NCBI RefSeq assembly: GCF_003025035.1
Contig: NZ_PYJN01000005.1
Span: 248,001-312,000, forward strand
Direction of reading: 5' to 3'
Length of the DNA stretch: 64,000 nt
DNA from: Rhizobium sp. SEMIA4064
GTDB lineage: Bacteria > Pseudomonadota > Alphaproteobacteria > Rhizobiales > Rhizobiaceae
Below the pieces are notes generated by a model. The model was given only the letters and a program-made list of their open reading frames with translations. It made no database searches and had not been told where the DNA came from. This document shows, piece by piece, positions 18,467 through 26,949 of the stretch (positions within the stretch are counted from its first letter, which is position 1; each line of letters starts with the position of its first letter). Made by a program: the position numbers and the translations under genes.

Positions 18467-19629
18467 GCGTGTTGTCCCCGGATGCTGTCGATGACCGCAT
18501 CGAGGATGACGGCCGATGAGAATGCGAGAAGGACCGTCGGCACGGCGCCGAGCAGCACCAGGTCATTGGCTGTCTGGCCGATGCCCTGGAAGATGAAGAG
18601 ACCGAAACCGCCGCCACCGATGAGCGCGGCGACTGTAACGAGGCCGATCGCCTGCACCAGCACGATGCGGATGCCGGTCAGGATAACCGGAAAGGCGAGC
18701 GGCAGGTCGATGCCGGTCAGGATCTGCCGACGGGTCAGCCCCATGCCGGCGGCGGCATCGCGCACGGACGGGTCGACGCCGGCAAGCCCGACGACAGTGT
18801 TGGCGACGATCGGCAGCAACGAATAGATCACCAGCGCCACCAGCGCCGGCGCAGTGCCGATGCCTTGAATGCCGAGCGCGGCTGCGAAAGGAACGTGTGT
18901 CGCGATATAGCCGAGCGGCAGCATCAAAATGCCGAACAGGGCCAGGCTCGGAATGGTCTGCACCAAGCTCAGGCCGCGCAGCACGACAGCGCGAAGCCTC
19001 GGCTGCCAGTAGCAGAAGATACCGAGCGGCAAGGCAAGCAGGATGGCGATGGCGACCGAGCCGAGCGACAGGAACACATGGCCAAGCGCCTCATTCCAGA
19101 ACTTGTCCGCATTGTTGGCGTATTCCTTCATGATCGACAGATTGTCGAGCAGGCCGGATCTGAGAATGATGCCGAGGATCGCCGCATAGAGCGCGAGCGC
19201 GGCGACGCGAAGCCATGGCGTGAGCTGCAGCTTGACCAGCGCATCCGAGATCACCAGGCCGATGACGGCGAGCAATATCCAGAAGGAGCCGCCCGGCGTA
19301 ATGCGGGCGACGGTGCTGCTGGCAGGCGTGGCCGCGGTGGAAACAAAACCGAGCGTGACGATCAGAAGGGCAATTGCGAGCGTGGCGATGCCGAGGCGGA
19401 CGAGCTGGTTGCGCAGAAAGAGAGCGGCGAGGGCGGTGACGATGAGAAGGGCTAGAAGCGCTAAGGCGACGGGCTGGGCGAGGAGCTGCGTCAACAATTG
19501 CGGCTTGCCGGCTGCGATGCGGTTTGCCTTGACGATGATGAACGGCATCGACGCCGCCGCGAGGCAGCCACCGGCCACCAGCACCACCCCGAGACGGTCC
19601 ACCCTGCGCACCGCAAGCCCATCTTCCAT
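18463..19629 (-). CDS. yehY: Osmoprotectant ABC transporter permease, long form (YehY-like)
   Basis: 388 residues. About six helices in the N-terminal half precede a standard permease domain whose loop reads GMGLTRRQILTGIDLPLAFPVIL. The extended N-terminal membrane region is typical of YehY and absent from YehW. The ATG at 19629 is chosen because GGAG sits eight bases before it. It follows the binding-protein gene after 127 bases. Confidence 0.87.
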   Translation of the reverse strand: MEDGLAVRRVDRLGVVLVAGGCLAAASMPFIIVKANRIAAGKPQLLTQLLAQPVALALLALLIVTALAALFLRNQLVRLGIATLAIALLIVTLGFVSTAATPASSTVARITPGGSFWILLAVIGLVISDALVKLQLTPWLRVAALALYAAILGIILRSGLLDNLSIMKEYANNADKFWNEALGHVFLSLGSVAIAILLALPLGIFCYWQPRLRAVVLRGLSLVQTIPSLALFGILMLPLGYIATHVPFAAALGIQGIGTAPALVALVIYSLLPIVANTVVGLAGVDPSVRDAAAGMGLTRRQILTGIDLPLAFPVILTGIRIVLVQAIGLVTVAALIGGGGFGLFIFQGIGQTANDLVLLGAVPTVLLAFSSAVILDAVIDSIRGQHA

Positions 19630-19756
19630 CAAGCAAGCTCCGTCAGCGCATGATGCCAAAACCTGCGAAGCGGTTCTTGGATAAGATCATGCCTCATCAA
19701 ATATCCCTGCGGCCCCACTCTATCAAAGCGAAGCCGCAGGGGTGATAGGTAAAGTC

Positions 19757-20665
19757 TTACTTCAGGAAGCCGTTTTCCTTGAGGTAGGATTCGGCAACCG
19801 ACTTGGCCGGTTCGCCGTCCACCTGGATGCGGCCGTTCAGCTTGCGGAGCACGTCGGCAGTCAGGCCCTTGAAGATCGGGGCCAGAACTTCCTCAATCTT
19901 CGGATTGGCCTTCAGTACGGCTTCGCGGATGATCGGCGTCGGCGCATAGACCGGCTGCACGCTCTTGTCGTCTTCGAGAACCGTCAGTTCGGCCGCTTCG
20001 ATGGCGCCATCCGTGCCGTAGACCATGGCGGTGTTGACGCCGTTGGTCTTGTCGGCAGCAGCCTTGATCGTTGCTGCGGTGTCGCCGCCGGAGAGCACGA
20101 CTTCCTGGTCGGGCTTGATCTGGAAGCTGTAGGTCGTCTGGAAGGCCGGCAGAGCCGCCGGCGAGTTGACGAACTCGGAAGACGCCGCAAGCTTGATCGG
20201 TCCGCCGCCGGCAACCCACTTGCCGAAATCGGACATGGTCTTGAGCTTGGCCGGACCGGCGACGTCGTTGCGAACGGCTATCGCCCAAGTGTTGTTTGCC
20301 GGCGACGGCGTCAGCCAAACGATCTTGTTGGCGTCGTAATCCAGCTTCTTCGCCAGATCATAACCCTGCTGCAGGTTCTTCCAGGCAGGATCGTCTGATT
20401 TGTTGAAGAAGAAGCCGGCATTGCCGGTATATTCGGCGTAGACGTCGATTTCGCCGGCCGTGATCGCCTTGCGCAAGACAGGCGTCGTGCCGAGTGCGAT
20501 GCGGTCCTTGGCCGTGATGCCGTTGGCGTTGAGCGCGGCCAAGATGATATTGCCGAGCAGCGTGCCTTCCGTATCGATCTTCGAGGAGACCACGACGTCG
20601 GCAGCGCTGGCACCACTGGCGACGAAAGCCGTTAGCGCGGCGGCGAGTGCGAACTTCTTGAACAT
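19757..20665 (-). CDS. yehZ: Osmoprotectant ABC transporter, periplasmic binding protein (OsmF/YehZ-like)
   Basis: 302 residues. Signal peptide MFKKFALAAALTAFVASGASA, then an OpuAC-type domain: VVVSSKIDTEGTLLGNII, the betaine-binder landmark EIDVYAEYTGN and the later LAASSEF. First gene of the four-gene operon. The ATG at 20665 gives the signal peptide at the right place; longer upstream frame has none. Ligand probably glycine betaine or a related solute, by family. Confidence 0.9.
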   Translation of the reverse strand: MFKKFALAAALTAFVASGASAADVVVSSKIDTEGTLLGNIILAALNANGITAKDRIALGTTPVLRKAITAGEIDVYAEYTGNAGFFFNKSDDPAWKNLQQGYDLAKKLDYDANKIVWLTPSPANNTWAIAVRNDVAGPAKLKTMSDFGKWVAGGGPIKLAASSEFVNSPAALPAFQTTYSFQIKPDQEVVLSGGDTAATIKAAADKTNGVNTAMVYGTDGAIEAAELTVLEDDKSVQPVYAPTPIIREAVLKANPKIEEVLAPIFKGLTADVLRKLNGRIQVDGEPAKSVAESYLKENGFLK

Positions 20666-20700
20666 GATGTTTCCCTTTGTACCCCGTTGAACCGTTTGTC

Positions 20701-20771
20701 TGGCGTATCCGTTCGGTTCAAATCCGGTCCCCGGACACGCCACATATGGATGCGGGCCGAAGAACCCGCAT
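20701..20771 (-). other. Two hairpins in the yehZ upstream leader
   Basis: TGGCGTATCCG (20701-20711) pairs imperfectly with CGGACACGCCA (20732-20742), and ATGCGGG (20750-20756) pairs with CCCGCAT (20765-20771). They lie 36-106 bases before the yehZ start, so the transcript leader could be structured. The rest of 20666-21089 shows no gene. Confidence 0.4.
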
Positions 20772-21089
20772 GCGAAGTCCTGTCTGCGTCTGGGAAATAG
20801 CGCTCGCCGCCGAAAAATCGATGACACGCCAGTCCGCCACCTGCAGTCGCCGCGCGATTATGACGAGGGTGCCCGGCATAAGCGCGAAAATAGATTTCTT
20901 TTTTCGGGGGCAAGTGCGTTTGTTTTTGTTCCCCTTACCCGTTTCGCCGCCGTTCCGATCTCTCAGCGATCAGGATCAGTTAGGCGGTCATCGAACGATA
21001 GTCCTGGCCTTTTGGGTTTGGGATATCTTTTTTTGAGAACACACCATATCGTGTCGACATCTTGGTTCGGCTGCATGCGGAGAGGGCAT

Positions 21090-22358
21090 GTGGCAGGCTC
21101 TAAAAGGATGGCCGGCTTGTATCTCGGGGCATTGTTCATCGCCGATACGGTTTTCTCGATCGGCTCCGTCAGGGAGACTGCCCGCAGGCTGTCCTTTTCA
21201 GCCTCGACCGTGTCGAGCGCGCTGCGGCGGCTGGAAACGGAGCTGGCGATGAAGCTCGTCGAGCGAGCGTCGGGCGAGCTTGCCACCCTGCTTGCCAGCT
21301 CGATGGTGCAGAAGGGCCTGCAGCCGATCCTGTCCGCCATGCGGCAGCTCTCAGCGCTGACGAAGGAGCCCCCGGCAGTACAGGACTATCCCGAATGGGC
21401 GGCCCGCCTGCCGCTGAAAATCGCCACCATCGAACGTTTCCTGGAGGTCGCCGATCAGGGCAGCATCAATCGCGCCGCCCGCCGTCTGCGTCTCGGTCAG
21501 CCGCAGCTTTCGCTGCAGATCGCCAATCTGGAAGAATTATTCGGTTGCCGCCTGTTCGAACGGCAGGCGCAGGGTTCGGTGCTGACCGATATCGGCCGCG
21601 AGGTCTATGCCATCTTCGCCGGTATCGCCGAGGCCTGGGACGAGATGAAGGCGACGGCGGACGAGCGATTTCAGCGGGCGGCGCGTGCAGTGCGCATCGG
21701 GTCGATCATCCCGACCGGCTCGGAAAGCTGGGTTGCGCGCTCGCTCGCCAGCCTCGTGGCACGCTGGAACATCAGCGGCAACCGCAACACGCTGTCCCTG
21801 ATGCTGATGACGGCCGACGATTTGCGCGAGGCGCTGAGGTCCGGTCGCATCGACGTTGCCATCGTCGATTCCGTCTTCGGCCTCGATGCTTTCGAGCATA
21901 TGGAGCTGGTGGCAACCGACATGGTGGCGATCGCGCCGCCTGGCAGCACGGAACAGACGGTGACGGCACTGGTCGAAAACCATCCGCTTTGCGTGCCGAG
22001 CCCGCGCACCGGCATCGGCAATGCGGCTACGGCCTTCGGCTATGACAGCGGCGACCGCCGTCGGTTTCGCGGTCGCGACATCACTTCGGCCGACTCGCTT
22101 CCCGTCATCGTCGACCTCGTCGCCAATCATGGGTATGTTTCGTTTCTCGGCCGCGTCAGCGCCGCGCCCATCGCCGACAAGGTCCGGATCGTCGATCCGG
22201 ATCAGACTTTACCGCTCTCCTATCACCTCGCCCACAATGGCCGCCGCGCTTCGGTCGATGCCTGCCGGCTGATCCAAGAGGCGGTGCGGGAGCTGGTGGG
22301 CGGAACGGAAACCGCCCCGGCTTATGGCAACAGGCCGCATTTCTCACAAAGCTCATAG
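21090..22358 (+). CDS. LysR-type regulator with two HTH segments
   Basis: About 422 residues, some 120 longer than a usual LysR protein. The extra N-terminal part has its own LysR-like helices (RETARRLSFSASTVSSALRRLE), and the standard HTH follows near residue 115 (FLEVADQGSINRAARRLRLGQPQLS), then a substrate-binding type C-terminal domain. Divergent from the osmoprotectant operon, so it may control it. Start uncertain: GTG at 21090 has GGAGAGG upstream; ATGs at 21075 and 21108 are alternatives. Confidence 0.78.
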   Translation: MAGSKRMAGLYLGALFIADTVFSIGSVRETARRLSFSASTVSSALRRLETELAMKLVERASGELATLLASSMVQKGLQPILSAMRQLSALTKEPPAVQDYPEWAARLPLKIATIERFLEVADQGSINRAARRLRLGQPQLSLQIANLEELFGCRLFERQAQGSVLTDIGREVYAIFAGIAEAWDEMKATADERFQRAARAVRIGSIIPTGSESWVARSLASLVARWNISGNRNTLSLMLMTADDLREALRSGRIDVAIVDSVFGLDAFEHMELVATDMVAIAPPGSTEQTVTALVENHPLCVPSPRTGIGNAATAFGYDSGDRRRFRGRDITSADSLPVIVDLVANHGYVSFLGRVSAAPIADKVRIVDPDQTLPLSYHLAHNGRRASVDACRLIQEAVRELVGGTETAPAYGNRPHFSQSS

Positions 22359-22487
22359 CTTTCGGCCATTCGGAACCATGCCTTCCCCCTGCGCGTTTAT
22401 CTTCATGCCCCCGCATGCGCGGGGATGATGGCATCCAAGTCGGCACAGGTGTCGCCGGCTTACGGGATGCGTTCAAGGAGAAGAGAA

Positions 22488-22769
22488 ATGAGGATCATTG
22501 CAGCGGCGTTAGTAGCGCTGGGCATCCTCGCTTTGCCAGTGACCGTTGATGCTCACCGCTACTATCATCACCATCATCATTACGGCGGCCCCAGCGTGAT
22601 GGTCTCGCCAGGCTTCTTCGGCCTCTATGTCGGCCCAAGCTATGGCTATCATCGCTACTACTACCGCGATTATTATCGCGACCGCTATTGGGGTGGTCCG
22701 TATTATGGGAACTACCGTTATTGGCATCGTCCCTATTGGCGCGATCGCTATTACGACCCGTGGTACTGA
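22488..22769 (+). CDS. Small secreted Tyr/His-rich protein
   Basis: 93 residues. Signal peptide ending about residue 22 (ALPVTVDA), a run HRYYHHHHHY directly after the cleavage site, then repeated YYRDYYRDRYW and YWHRPYWRDRYYD units. The composition (about one third Tyr/Trp, many His/Arg) suggests a metal-binding or wall-associated peptide; no domain is recognised. AAGGAGAAG precedes the start. Confidence 0.75.
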   Translation: MRIIAAALVALGILALPVTVDAHRYYHHHHHYGGPSVMVSPGFFGLYVGPSYGYHRYYYRDYYRDRYWGGPYYGNYRYWHRPYWRDRYYDPWY

Positions 22770-22860
22770 GTAGGCGGGCGGCCCGCGCTCGCGGGCTGGA
22801 TAAGATGAACGGCGCCGAATGGCGCCGTGGAGATGATTGTTTGGCTGCCGCGAGGTGAGA

Positions 22861-23160
22861 TCAGACCGGGTTCAGCACATGCACGGCATGCGCGGCCATC
22901 AGGTGCTTCACTTTCTCCCCATAGGCCGCCATATGCGGCGCGGCCGCATGTGCCTTGAGCGCCGCCATGCTTTCCCATTTTTCAACCACCACGAATGTAT
23001 CGGGACCGAACGCCGGATTGGCGCCTTCGACATCGACAACGGCGGTATATTCGATGCAACCGTCCTCGGCATGCACGGCCGGAACATTCGCCTGGAAGAC
23101 TTCGAGCACGGCGGCACGCTTGCCGGGCAGGGCGGTGAGGATGGCGAGAACGTGGATCAT
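22861..23160 (-). CDS. Antibiotic biosynthesis monooxygenase (ABM) domain protein
   Basis: 99 residues, a single ferredoxin-like ABM domain (IHVLAILTALPGKRAAVLEVFQ at the start; FVVVEKWESMAALKAHAAAPHM in the second half), the size of YgiN-type quinol monooxygenases. Cofactor-free oxidation of quinols is the usual function in this group; substrate unknown here. The ATG at 23160 has GGAAACG upstream, weak but the only homologous start. Confidence 0.82.
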   Translation of the reverse strand: MIHVLAILTALPGKRAAVLEVFQANVPAVHAEDGCIEYTAVVDVEGANPAFGPDTFVVVEKWESMAALKAHAAAPHMAAYGEKVKHLMAAHAVHVLNPV

Positions 23161-23371
23161 GACGTTTCCTTTGAATGGATAGGGTGATTGAGATGCAGGA
23201 AGGCGGATTGCGCACATTGCGTGCCCGGTTCTGACGCATATCACAAATAGACGATGACCAAATGCTTGACTTTACTTTGATGCAGTTGCATTTCTCTATC
23301 TAGGCGTGAATTTCAATGCGCCGATCTATTGTGGCGTGAGGGGGCTTGCGCCTGAAAATCATGGGGAAAAG

Positions 23372-23752
23372 ATGGCACTTTCTACGCAAGAGCAAATATT
23401 GATCGAACAACGCGTGACCAATGAAGCAAAATCGGTCGGCGCAGCCTATTTGCTTTGGTTTTTTCTTGGCACGCTGGGCGCTCACCGGTTTTATCTTGGT
23501 AGAACCGGCAGCGCGGTGGCGCAGTTGATTCTATGTGTAGTGGGCTGGCTTACGACATTCCTGATTATCGGCTTTGCGCTCCTGACGGTGCTTGGCATCT
23601 GGTGGATCGTCGATGCCTTCCTCATTTCCGCGATGATTTCCGAACAAAAGGAAGAGATTCGGCAACGTCTGACCGATCAGGCGCTCCGGACGAATCAGCA
23701 GGCGGAGCAGGCAAAACGCACCGTGATTTCAGCGCATGGGCAAAACGCGTAA
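23372..23752 (+). CDS. TM2-domain membrane protein
   Basis: 126 residues. A TM2 domain at about 25-90: YLLWFFLGTLGAHRFYLGR, then a second helix and a third (GIWWIVDAFLI). The C-terminal 35 residues are charged and Gln-rich, probably cytoplasmic. Function of bacterial TM2 proteins is unknown. Start chosen at the ATG after GGGGAAAAG. Confidence 0.85.
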   Translation: MALSTQEQILIEQRVTNEAKSVGAAYLLWFFLGTLGAHRFYLGRTGSAVAQLILCVVGWLTTFLIIGFALLTVLGIWWIVDAFLISAMISEQKEEIRQRLTDQALRTNQQAEQAKRTVISAHGQNA

Positions 23753-23854
23753 TCACGTTGGAAGTGGTTCTGCCGGTGGCACAATCAAAAGTAATGACAT
23801 GACAATCGGCAAACATTAGTGCTTCCCTATATTCCTGATGATGGGAGGAAGCCA

Positions 23855-23935
23855 ATGTCAACCGAATGGCCAATGTTCATATTGCAGTCGATTGTGGTTT
23901 TTGGCTTGGTAGGCGCCCTGTTCATAAGGGCCTAG
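23855..23935 (+). CDS. 26-residue single-helix membrane peptide
   Basis: Below usual gene-calling length. ATG at 23855 follows an excellent GGGAGGAAG site. The peptide has a short polar start (MSTEWPM) and then one uninterrupted hydrophobic stretch (FILQSIVVFGLVGALFI) ending in an Arg, the look of a small inner-membrane protein. A 13-bp-stem hairpin lies 50 bases downstream. No homologue is recalled; function unknown. Confidence 0.6.
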   Translation: MSTEWPMFILQSIVVFGLVGALFIRA

Positions 23936-23984
23936 CTATCCCAACGGTCCACCGGCTGAACCGCGGTTTCAAGTTTCCATAACA

Positions 23985-24016
23985 AGCAGCCCGACCGAAC
24001 CGGCGGTCGAGCTGCT
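23985..24016. repeat. Strong hairpin downstream of the small membrane-peptide gene
   Basis: AGCAGC and CGACCG pair with CGGTCG and GCTGCT around AACCGG, one mismatch in 13 pairs. No T-run follows, so it may be a stabilising 3' structure or weak terminator. Confidence 0.5.
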
Positions 24017-24149
24017 GTACGATCCGATCAGGGGTCAAATCCAATCAGATAACAAATCAGTATGCTAAACTTATTATGAGTCAACTAGCAGTTTGGGTCT
24101 TTTTTGTTTGGAGAAAAAGGCGCTAACGCCGAAACCGGTCAGCGAAGCC

Positions 24150-24157
24150 TCTAGGCC
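24150..24157. repeat. Left copy of IS66 target-site duplication
   Basis: TCTAGGCC immediately before the left inverted repeat; the same eight bases follow the right end. Eight bp is the known duplication length for the IS66 family. Confidence 0.92.
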
Positions 24158-24208
24158 GTAACCCCACGGTGGGGGCCGCCTTGCTGAGATGGGCTGAAGA
24201 CTGCAAGT

Positions 24209-24226
24209 CCTAGTGCAAGCACTAGG
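24209..24226 (+). promoter_or_regulatory. Hairpin over the tnpA ribosome-binding site
   Basis: CCTAGTGC (24209-24216) and GCACTAGG (24219-24226) are perfect complements separated by AA. The right arm covers the start of the AGGGA site (24224-24228) for the tnpA ATG at 24236, so the folded RNA would mask it. Confidence 0.6.
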
Positions 24227-24235
24227 GATAGTCAT

Positions 24236-24628
24236 ATGACCAAGCATCAGGTTGAGGTGATCACATCGGTCGAGCGGCGTCGGCGCTGGTCTCGAGAGGA
24301 CAAAGAGCGGCTGGTCGCAGCGACATTTGAATCGGACGCCAGCGTATCGGAGATCGCGCGTTCCGCCGGAATCCATACCGGGCAATTGTTCCGTTGGCGC
24401 AAACAGCTCTGCCAAATCTCAGAGCCACCCACGCCGCAATTTGTTCCAGTTGACGTCGTCGCGGCCTTGCCCGCGCCTGATCCTGTGGAGACGGCAGTGC
24501 CGCCACGACCGCGCAAGAAGGCGAGCATGGTGACGATCGAGCTTGGCCGGGGCCGACGTCTTCGCGTGGAGAGTGATATTGATCCGGAAGCCTTGGGCCG
24601 AATCCTTGACGTTGTGGAGCGACGATGA
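24236..24628 (+). CDS. tnpA: IS66 accessory protein TnpA
   Basis: 130 residues. N-terminal HTH of the IS66/IS3 OrfA-like type (RRWSREDKERLVAATFESDASVSEIARSAGIHTGQLFRWRKQ), then a short linker and a basic C-terminal segment. Needed for transposition together with TnpB in studied IS66 elements, though the exact task is unclear. Its stop overlaps the tnpB start (ATGA). Confidence 0.93.
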   Translation: MTKHQVEVITSVERRRRWSREDKERLVAATFESDASVSEIARSAGIHTGQLFRWRKQLCQISEPPTPQFVPVDVVAALPAPDPVETAVPPRPRKKASMVTIELGRGRRLRVESDIDPEALGRILDVVERR

Positions 24629-24972
24629 TCCCGGTTCCGAGTGGTGTAAAAGTGTGGCTGGCGACCGGCTATACGGATATGCGGAAAGGCTTCCCAGGTC
24701 TGGCATTGATGGTGCAGGAGACGCTGAAGCGGGATCCGCACAGCGGCCATTTGTTCTGCTTCCGAGGTCGCCAAGGTGGGCTGATCAAGGTCATTTGGCA
24801 TGATGGCCAGGGCGCCTGCCTCTTCACCAAAAAGCTTGAGCGGGGACGGTTCTTATGGCCGTCGGCCGCCGATGGCACGGTGGTGATTACGCCCGCACAG
24901 CTCGGATATTTGCTCGAAGGTATCGACTGGCGCATGCCGCAAAAAACCTGGCGTCCGAGCTCGGCAGGATAG
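24625..24972 (+). CDS. tnpB: IS66 accessory protein TnpB
   Basis: 115 residues, the IS66 Orf2 family: MIPVPSGVKVWLATGYTDMRKGFPGL at the start, GHLFCFRGRQGGLIKVIWHDGQGACLFTKKLERGRF in the middle, both family-typical. Coupled to tnpA by a four-base overlap and 45 bases before tnpC. Full length. Confidence 0.95.
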   Translation: MIPVPSGVKVWLATGYTDMRKGFPGLALMVQETLKRDPHSGHLFCFRGRQGGLIKVIWHDGQGACLFTKKLERGRFLWPSAADGTVVITPAQLGYLLEGIDWRMPQKTWRPSSAG

Positions 24973-25001
24973 CGGAAATCGCTGGAAAGGCAGGAGCGAA
25001 T

Positions 25002-25034
25002 ATGATTCCATCTTGCCATGACCGAGCCGGCTGA
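25002..25034 (+). other. Possible 10-codon leader frame overlapping the tnpC start
   Basis: An ATG at 25002 has the better ribosome site (GGCAGGAGCG) and runs ten codons (MIPSCHDRAG) to a TGA at 25032-25034, overlapping the tnpC start at 25018 in another frame. It could couple tnpC translation to a leader; chance cannot be excluded. Confidence 0.35.
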
Positions 25035-26652
25035 TCAGCTTCCCGACGACCTTGCCAGCGCCCACGCGATGATCCTCGCCGAGCGTGCGGCACGCCGTGA
25101 CGCGGAAGCGGTTGCCGCCCGCGCCCAGGCGGTGAACTCCCATTCTGATGCGCTGATCGCCCGTCTCCGGCTAGAGATCGAGAAGCTGAAGCGCGACATC
25201 CACGGCAGCCGATCGGAGCGCAAGGCGCGACTGCTCGAACAGATGGAATTGCAGCTCGAGGAGCTGGAAGCCGACGCTAGTCAGGATGAACTGGCAGCCG
25301 AGATAGCAGCACGTTCATCTTCGGTCAGAGCCTTTGAGCGCAAGCGTCCATCAAAGAAGCCATTCCCCGAACACCTGCCGCGCGAGCGTGTCGTCATTAC
25401 CCCGCCCACCAATTGCCCGTGCTGCGGCTCGGCCAAGCTGGCGAAGTTAGGAGAGGACATCACCGAGACGCTGGAAGTGATCCCGCGTCAATGGAAGGTG
25501 ATCCAGACTGTGCGCGAGAAGTTCTCGTGCCGGGAATGCGAGAAGATCACCCAGCCGCCTGCACCCTTCCATGTGACGCCACGTGGCTTTGCCGGACCGA
25601 ACCTCTTGGCAATGATCCTGTTCGAGAAGTTCGGTCAACACCAGCCGCTGAACCGACAGAGCGAACGTTATGCCCGCGAGGGCATCGACCTCAGCCTCTC
25701 GACGCTCGCCGATCAGGTCGGAGCCTGCGCCGCGTCGCTAAAACCGCTGCATGCGCTGATCGAGGCGCATGTCCTTGCCGCCGATCGGCTGCATGGTGAT
25801 GACACCACCGTGCCGATCCAGGCGAAAGGCAAGACCGATACTGGCCGCATCTGGACCTACGTCAGAGATGACCGGCCATTCGGCGGAACATCGCCACCGG
25901 CGGCGCTTTATTATGCCTCGCGCGACCGGCGGCAGGAGCATCCTGAGCGTCATCTCAAGAGCTTCACCGGCATTCTGCAGGCTGACGCCTATGGCGGCTA
26001 CAACCCGCTATTCAAGGCTGATCGCGATCCGGGTCCGCTGACTCAGGCGCTGTGTTGGGCACATTCGCGTCGCAAGTTCTTCGTGCTTGCCGACATCGCC
26101 ACCAACGCCAAACGGGGAAAGAATGCTGCCGAGATCTCGCCGGTGGCGCTCGAAGCCGTGAAGCGCATAGACGTTCTGTTCGACATTGAGCGCGACATCA
26201 ACGGACTATCTGCCGATGAACGATTAGCGCGACGCCAGCAAGACAGCCGTCCACTCATCGACGAACTTCAAGACTGGCTTAGCTGCGAGCGGGCAAAGCT
26301 GTCGCGCAGTTCACCGGTCACCGAGCCCATCGATTACATGCTGAAGCGCTGGGACGGCTTCATATCGTTCCTCCATGACGGTCGGATCTGCCTGACGAAT
26401 AATGCCGCCGAACGGGCGCTGCGCAGCTTCGCTCTCGGCAGAAAATCCTGGTTGTTTGCTGGCTCCGATCGCGGCGCCGACCGCGCCGCCTTCATGGCGA
26501 CGCTAATTATGTCCGCCAAGCTCAATGACATTGATCCGCAAGCGTGGCTTGCCGACGTGCTCGCCCGTATCGCTGATACACCGATCACTCGGCTCGAGGG
26601 GTTGTTGCCCTGGAATTGGATGTCATCGTCACCAAATGCCGCTGCTGCATAG
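25018..26652 (+). CDS. tnpC: IS66 transposase TnpC
   Basis: 544 residues. Order: coiled-coil N-terminus (about 45-95, alternating charged residues), zinc-finger-like CPCC...CREC (about residues 130-180), DDE transposase core starting near HGDDTTVP (first Asp) with QADAYGGYNPL (second Asp) and the later catalytic Glu region RICLTNNAAERALR, and an IS66 C-terminal domain ending LLPWNWMSS. Length and motifs are intact, so the element may still be active. Confidence 0.95.
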   Translation: MTEPADQLPDDLASAHAMILAERAARRDAEAVAARAQAVNSHSDALIARLRLEIEKLKRDIHGSRSERKARLLEQMELQLEELEADASQDELAAEIAARSSSVRAFERKRPSKKPFPEHLPRERVVITPPTNCPCCGSAKLAKLGEDITETLEVIPRQWKVIQTVREKFSCRECEKITQPPAPFHVTPRGFAGPNLLAMILFEKFGQHQPLNRQSERYAREGIDLSLSTLADQVGACAASLKPLHALIEAHVLAADRLHGDDTTVPIQAKGKTDTGRIWTYVRDDRPFGGTSPPAALYYASRDRRQEHPERHLKSFTGILQADAYGGYNPLFKADRDPGPLTQALCWAHSRRKFFVLADIATNAKRGKNAAEISPVALEAVKRIDVLFDIERDINGLSADERLARRQQDSRPLIDELQDWLSCERAKLSRSSPVTEPIDYMLKRWDGFISFLHDGRICLTNNAAERALRSFALGRKSWLFAGSDRGADRAAFMATLIMSAKLNDIDPQAWLADVLARIADTPITRLEGLLPWNWMSSSPNAAAA

Positions 26653-26661
26653 GATCAACTG

Positions 26662-26949
26662 ATGGGACACGAAACCGGCGGGGCTGAGTCTGAAAGTATC
26701 CTCGCTGTTGTTCGCGATATATTGCTTCGTGCTTGGGATCCGATCGGCATATCTGACATTCCCGAAGCCCAGGACGAATATGACGCCTATGCCGACGTCG
26801 TATGCGGCATGCTGGTCAATGCCAACGCAACGGCAGAAGACATCGCCAGCTACCTCTTCGAGATTGCGACAGAGCATATGGGCCTGTCATATCCCGAGTT
26901 GGCCAAGCGATGTGAGAGAGCCGCACGAAGAATCCTGGCACTTCGATAA
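26662..26949 (+). CDS. IS66 fourth gene, hypothetical protein (passenger)
   Basis: 95 residues, acidic, lying nine bases after tnpC and inside the right inverted repeat. Text such as LRAWDPIGISDIPEAQDEYDAYADVVCGMLV recalls DUF1871-like small proteins. A fourth frame is found in several rhizobial IS66 elements, but it has no known role in movement. The family resemblance is tentative. Confidence 0.7.
   Translation: MGHETGGAESESILAVVRDILLRAWDPIGISDIPEAQDEYDAYADVVCGMLVNANATAEDIASYLFEIATEHMGLSYPELAKRCERAARRILALR

Noticed and set aside
20701..20742. tRNA-like T-arm text (GGTTCAAATCC with CCGGAC)
   Set aside because: No acceptor, D or anticodon arms around it; better explained as a leader hairpin.
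24076..24126. 16-codon frame (MSQLAVWVFFVWRKRR) just before IS66
   Set aside because: No ribosome site, and it overlaps a likely non-coding AT-rich stretch.
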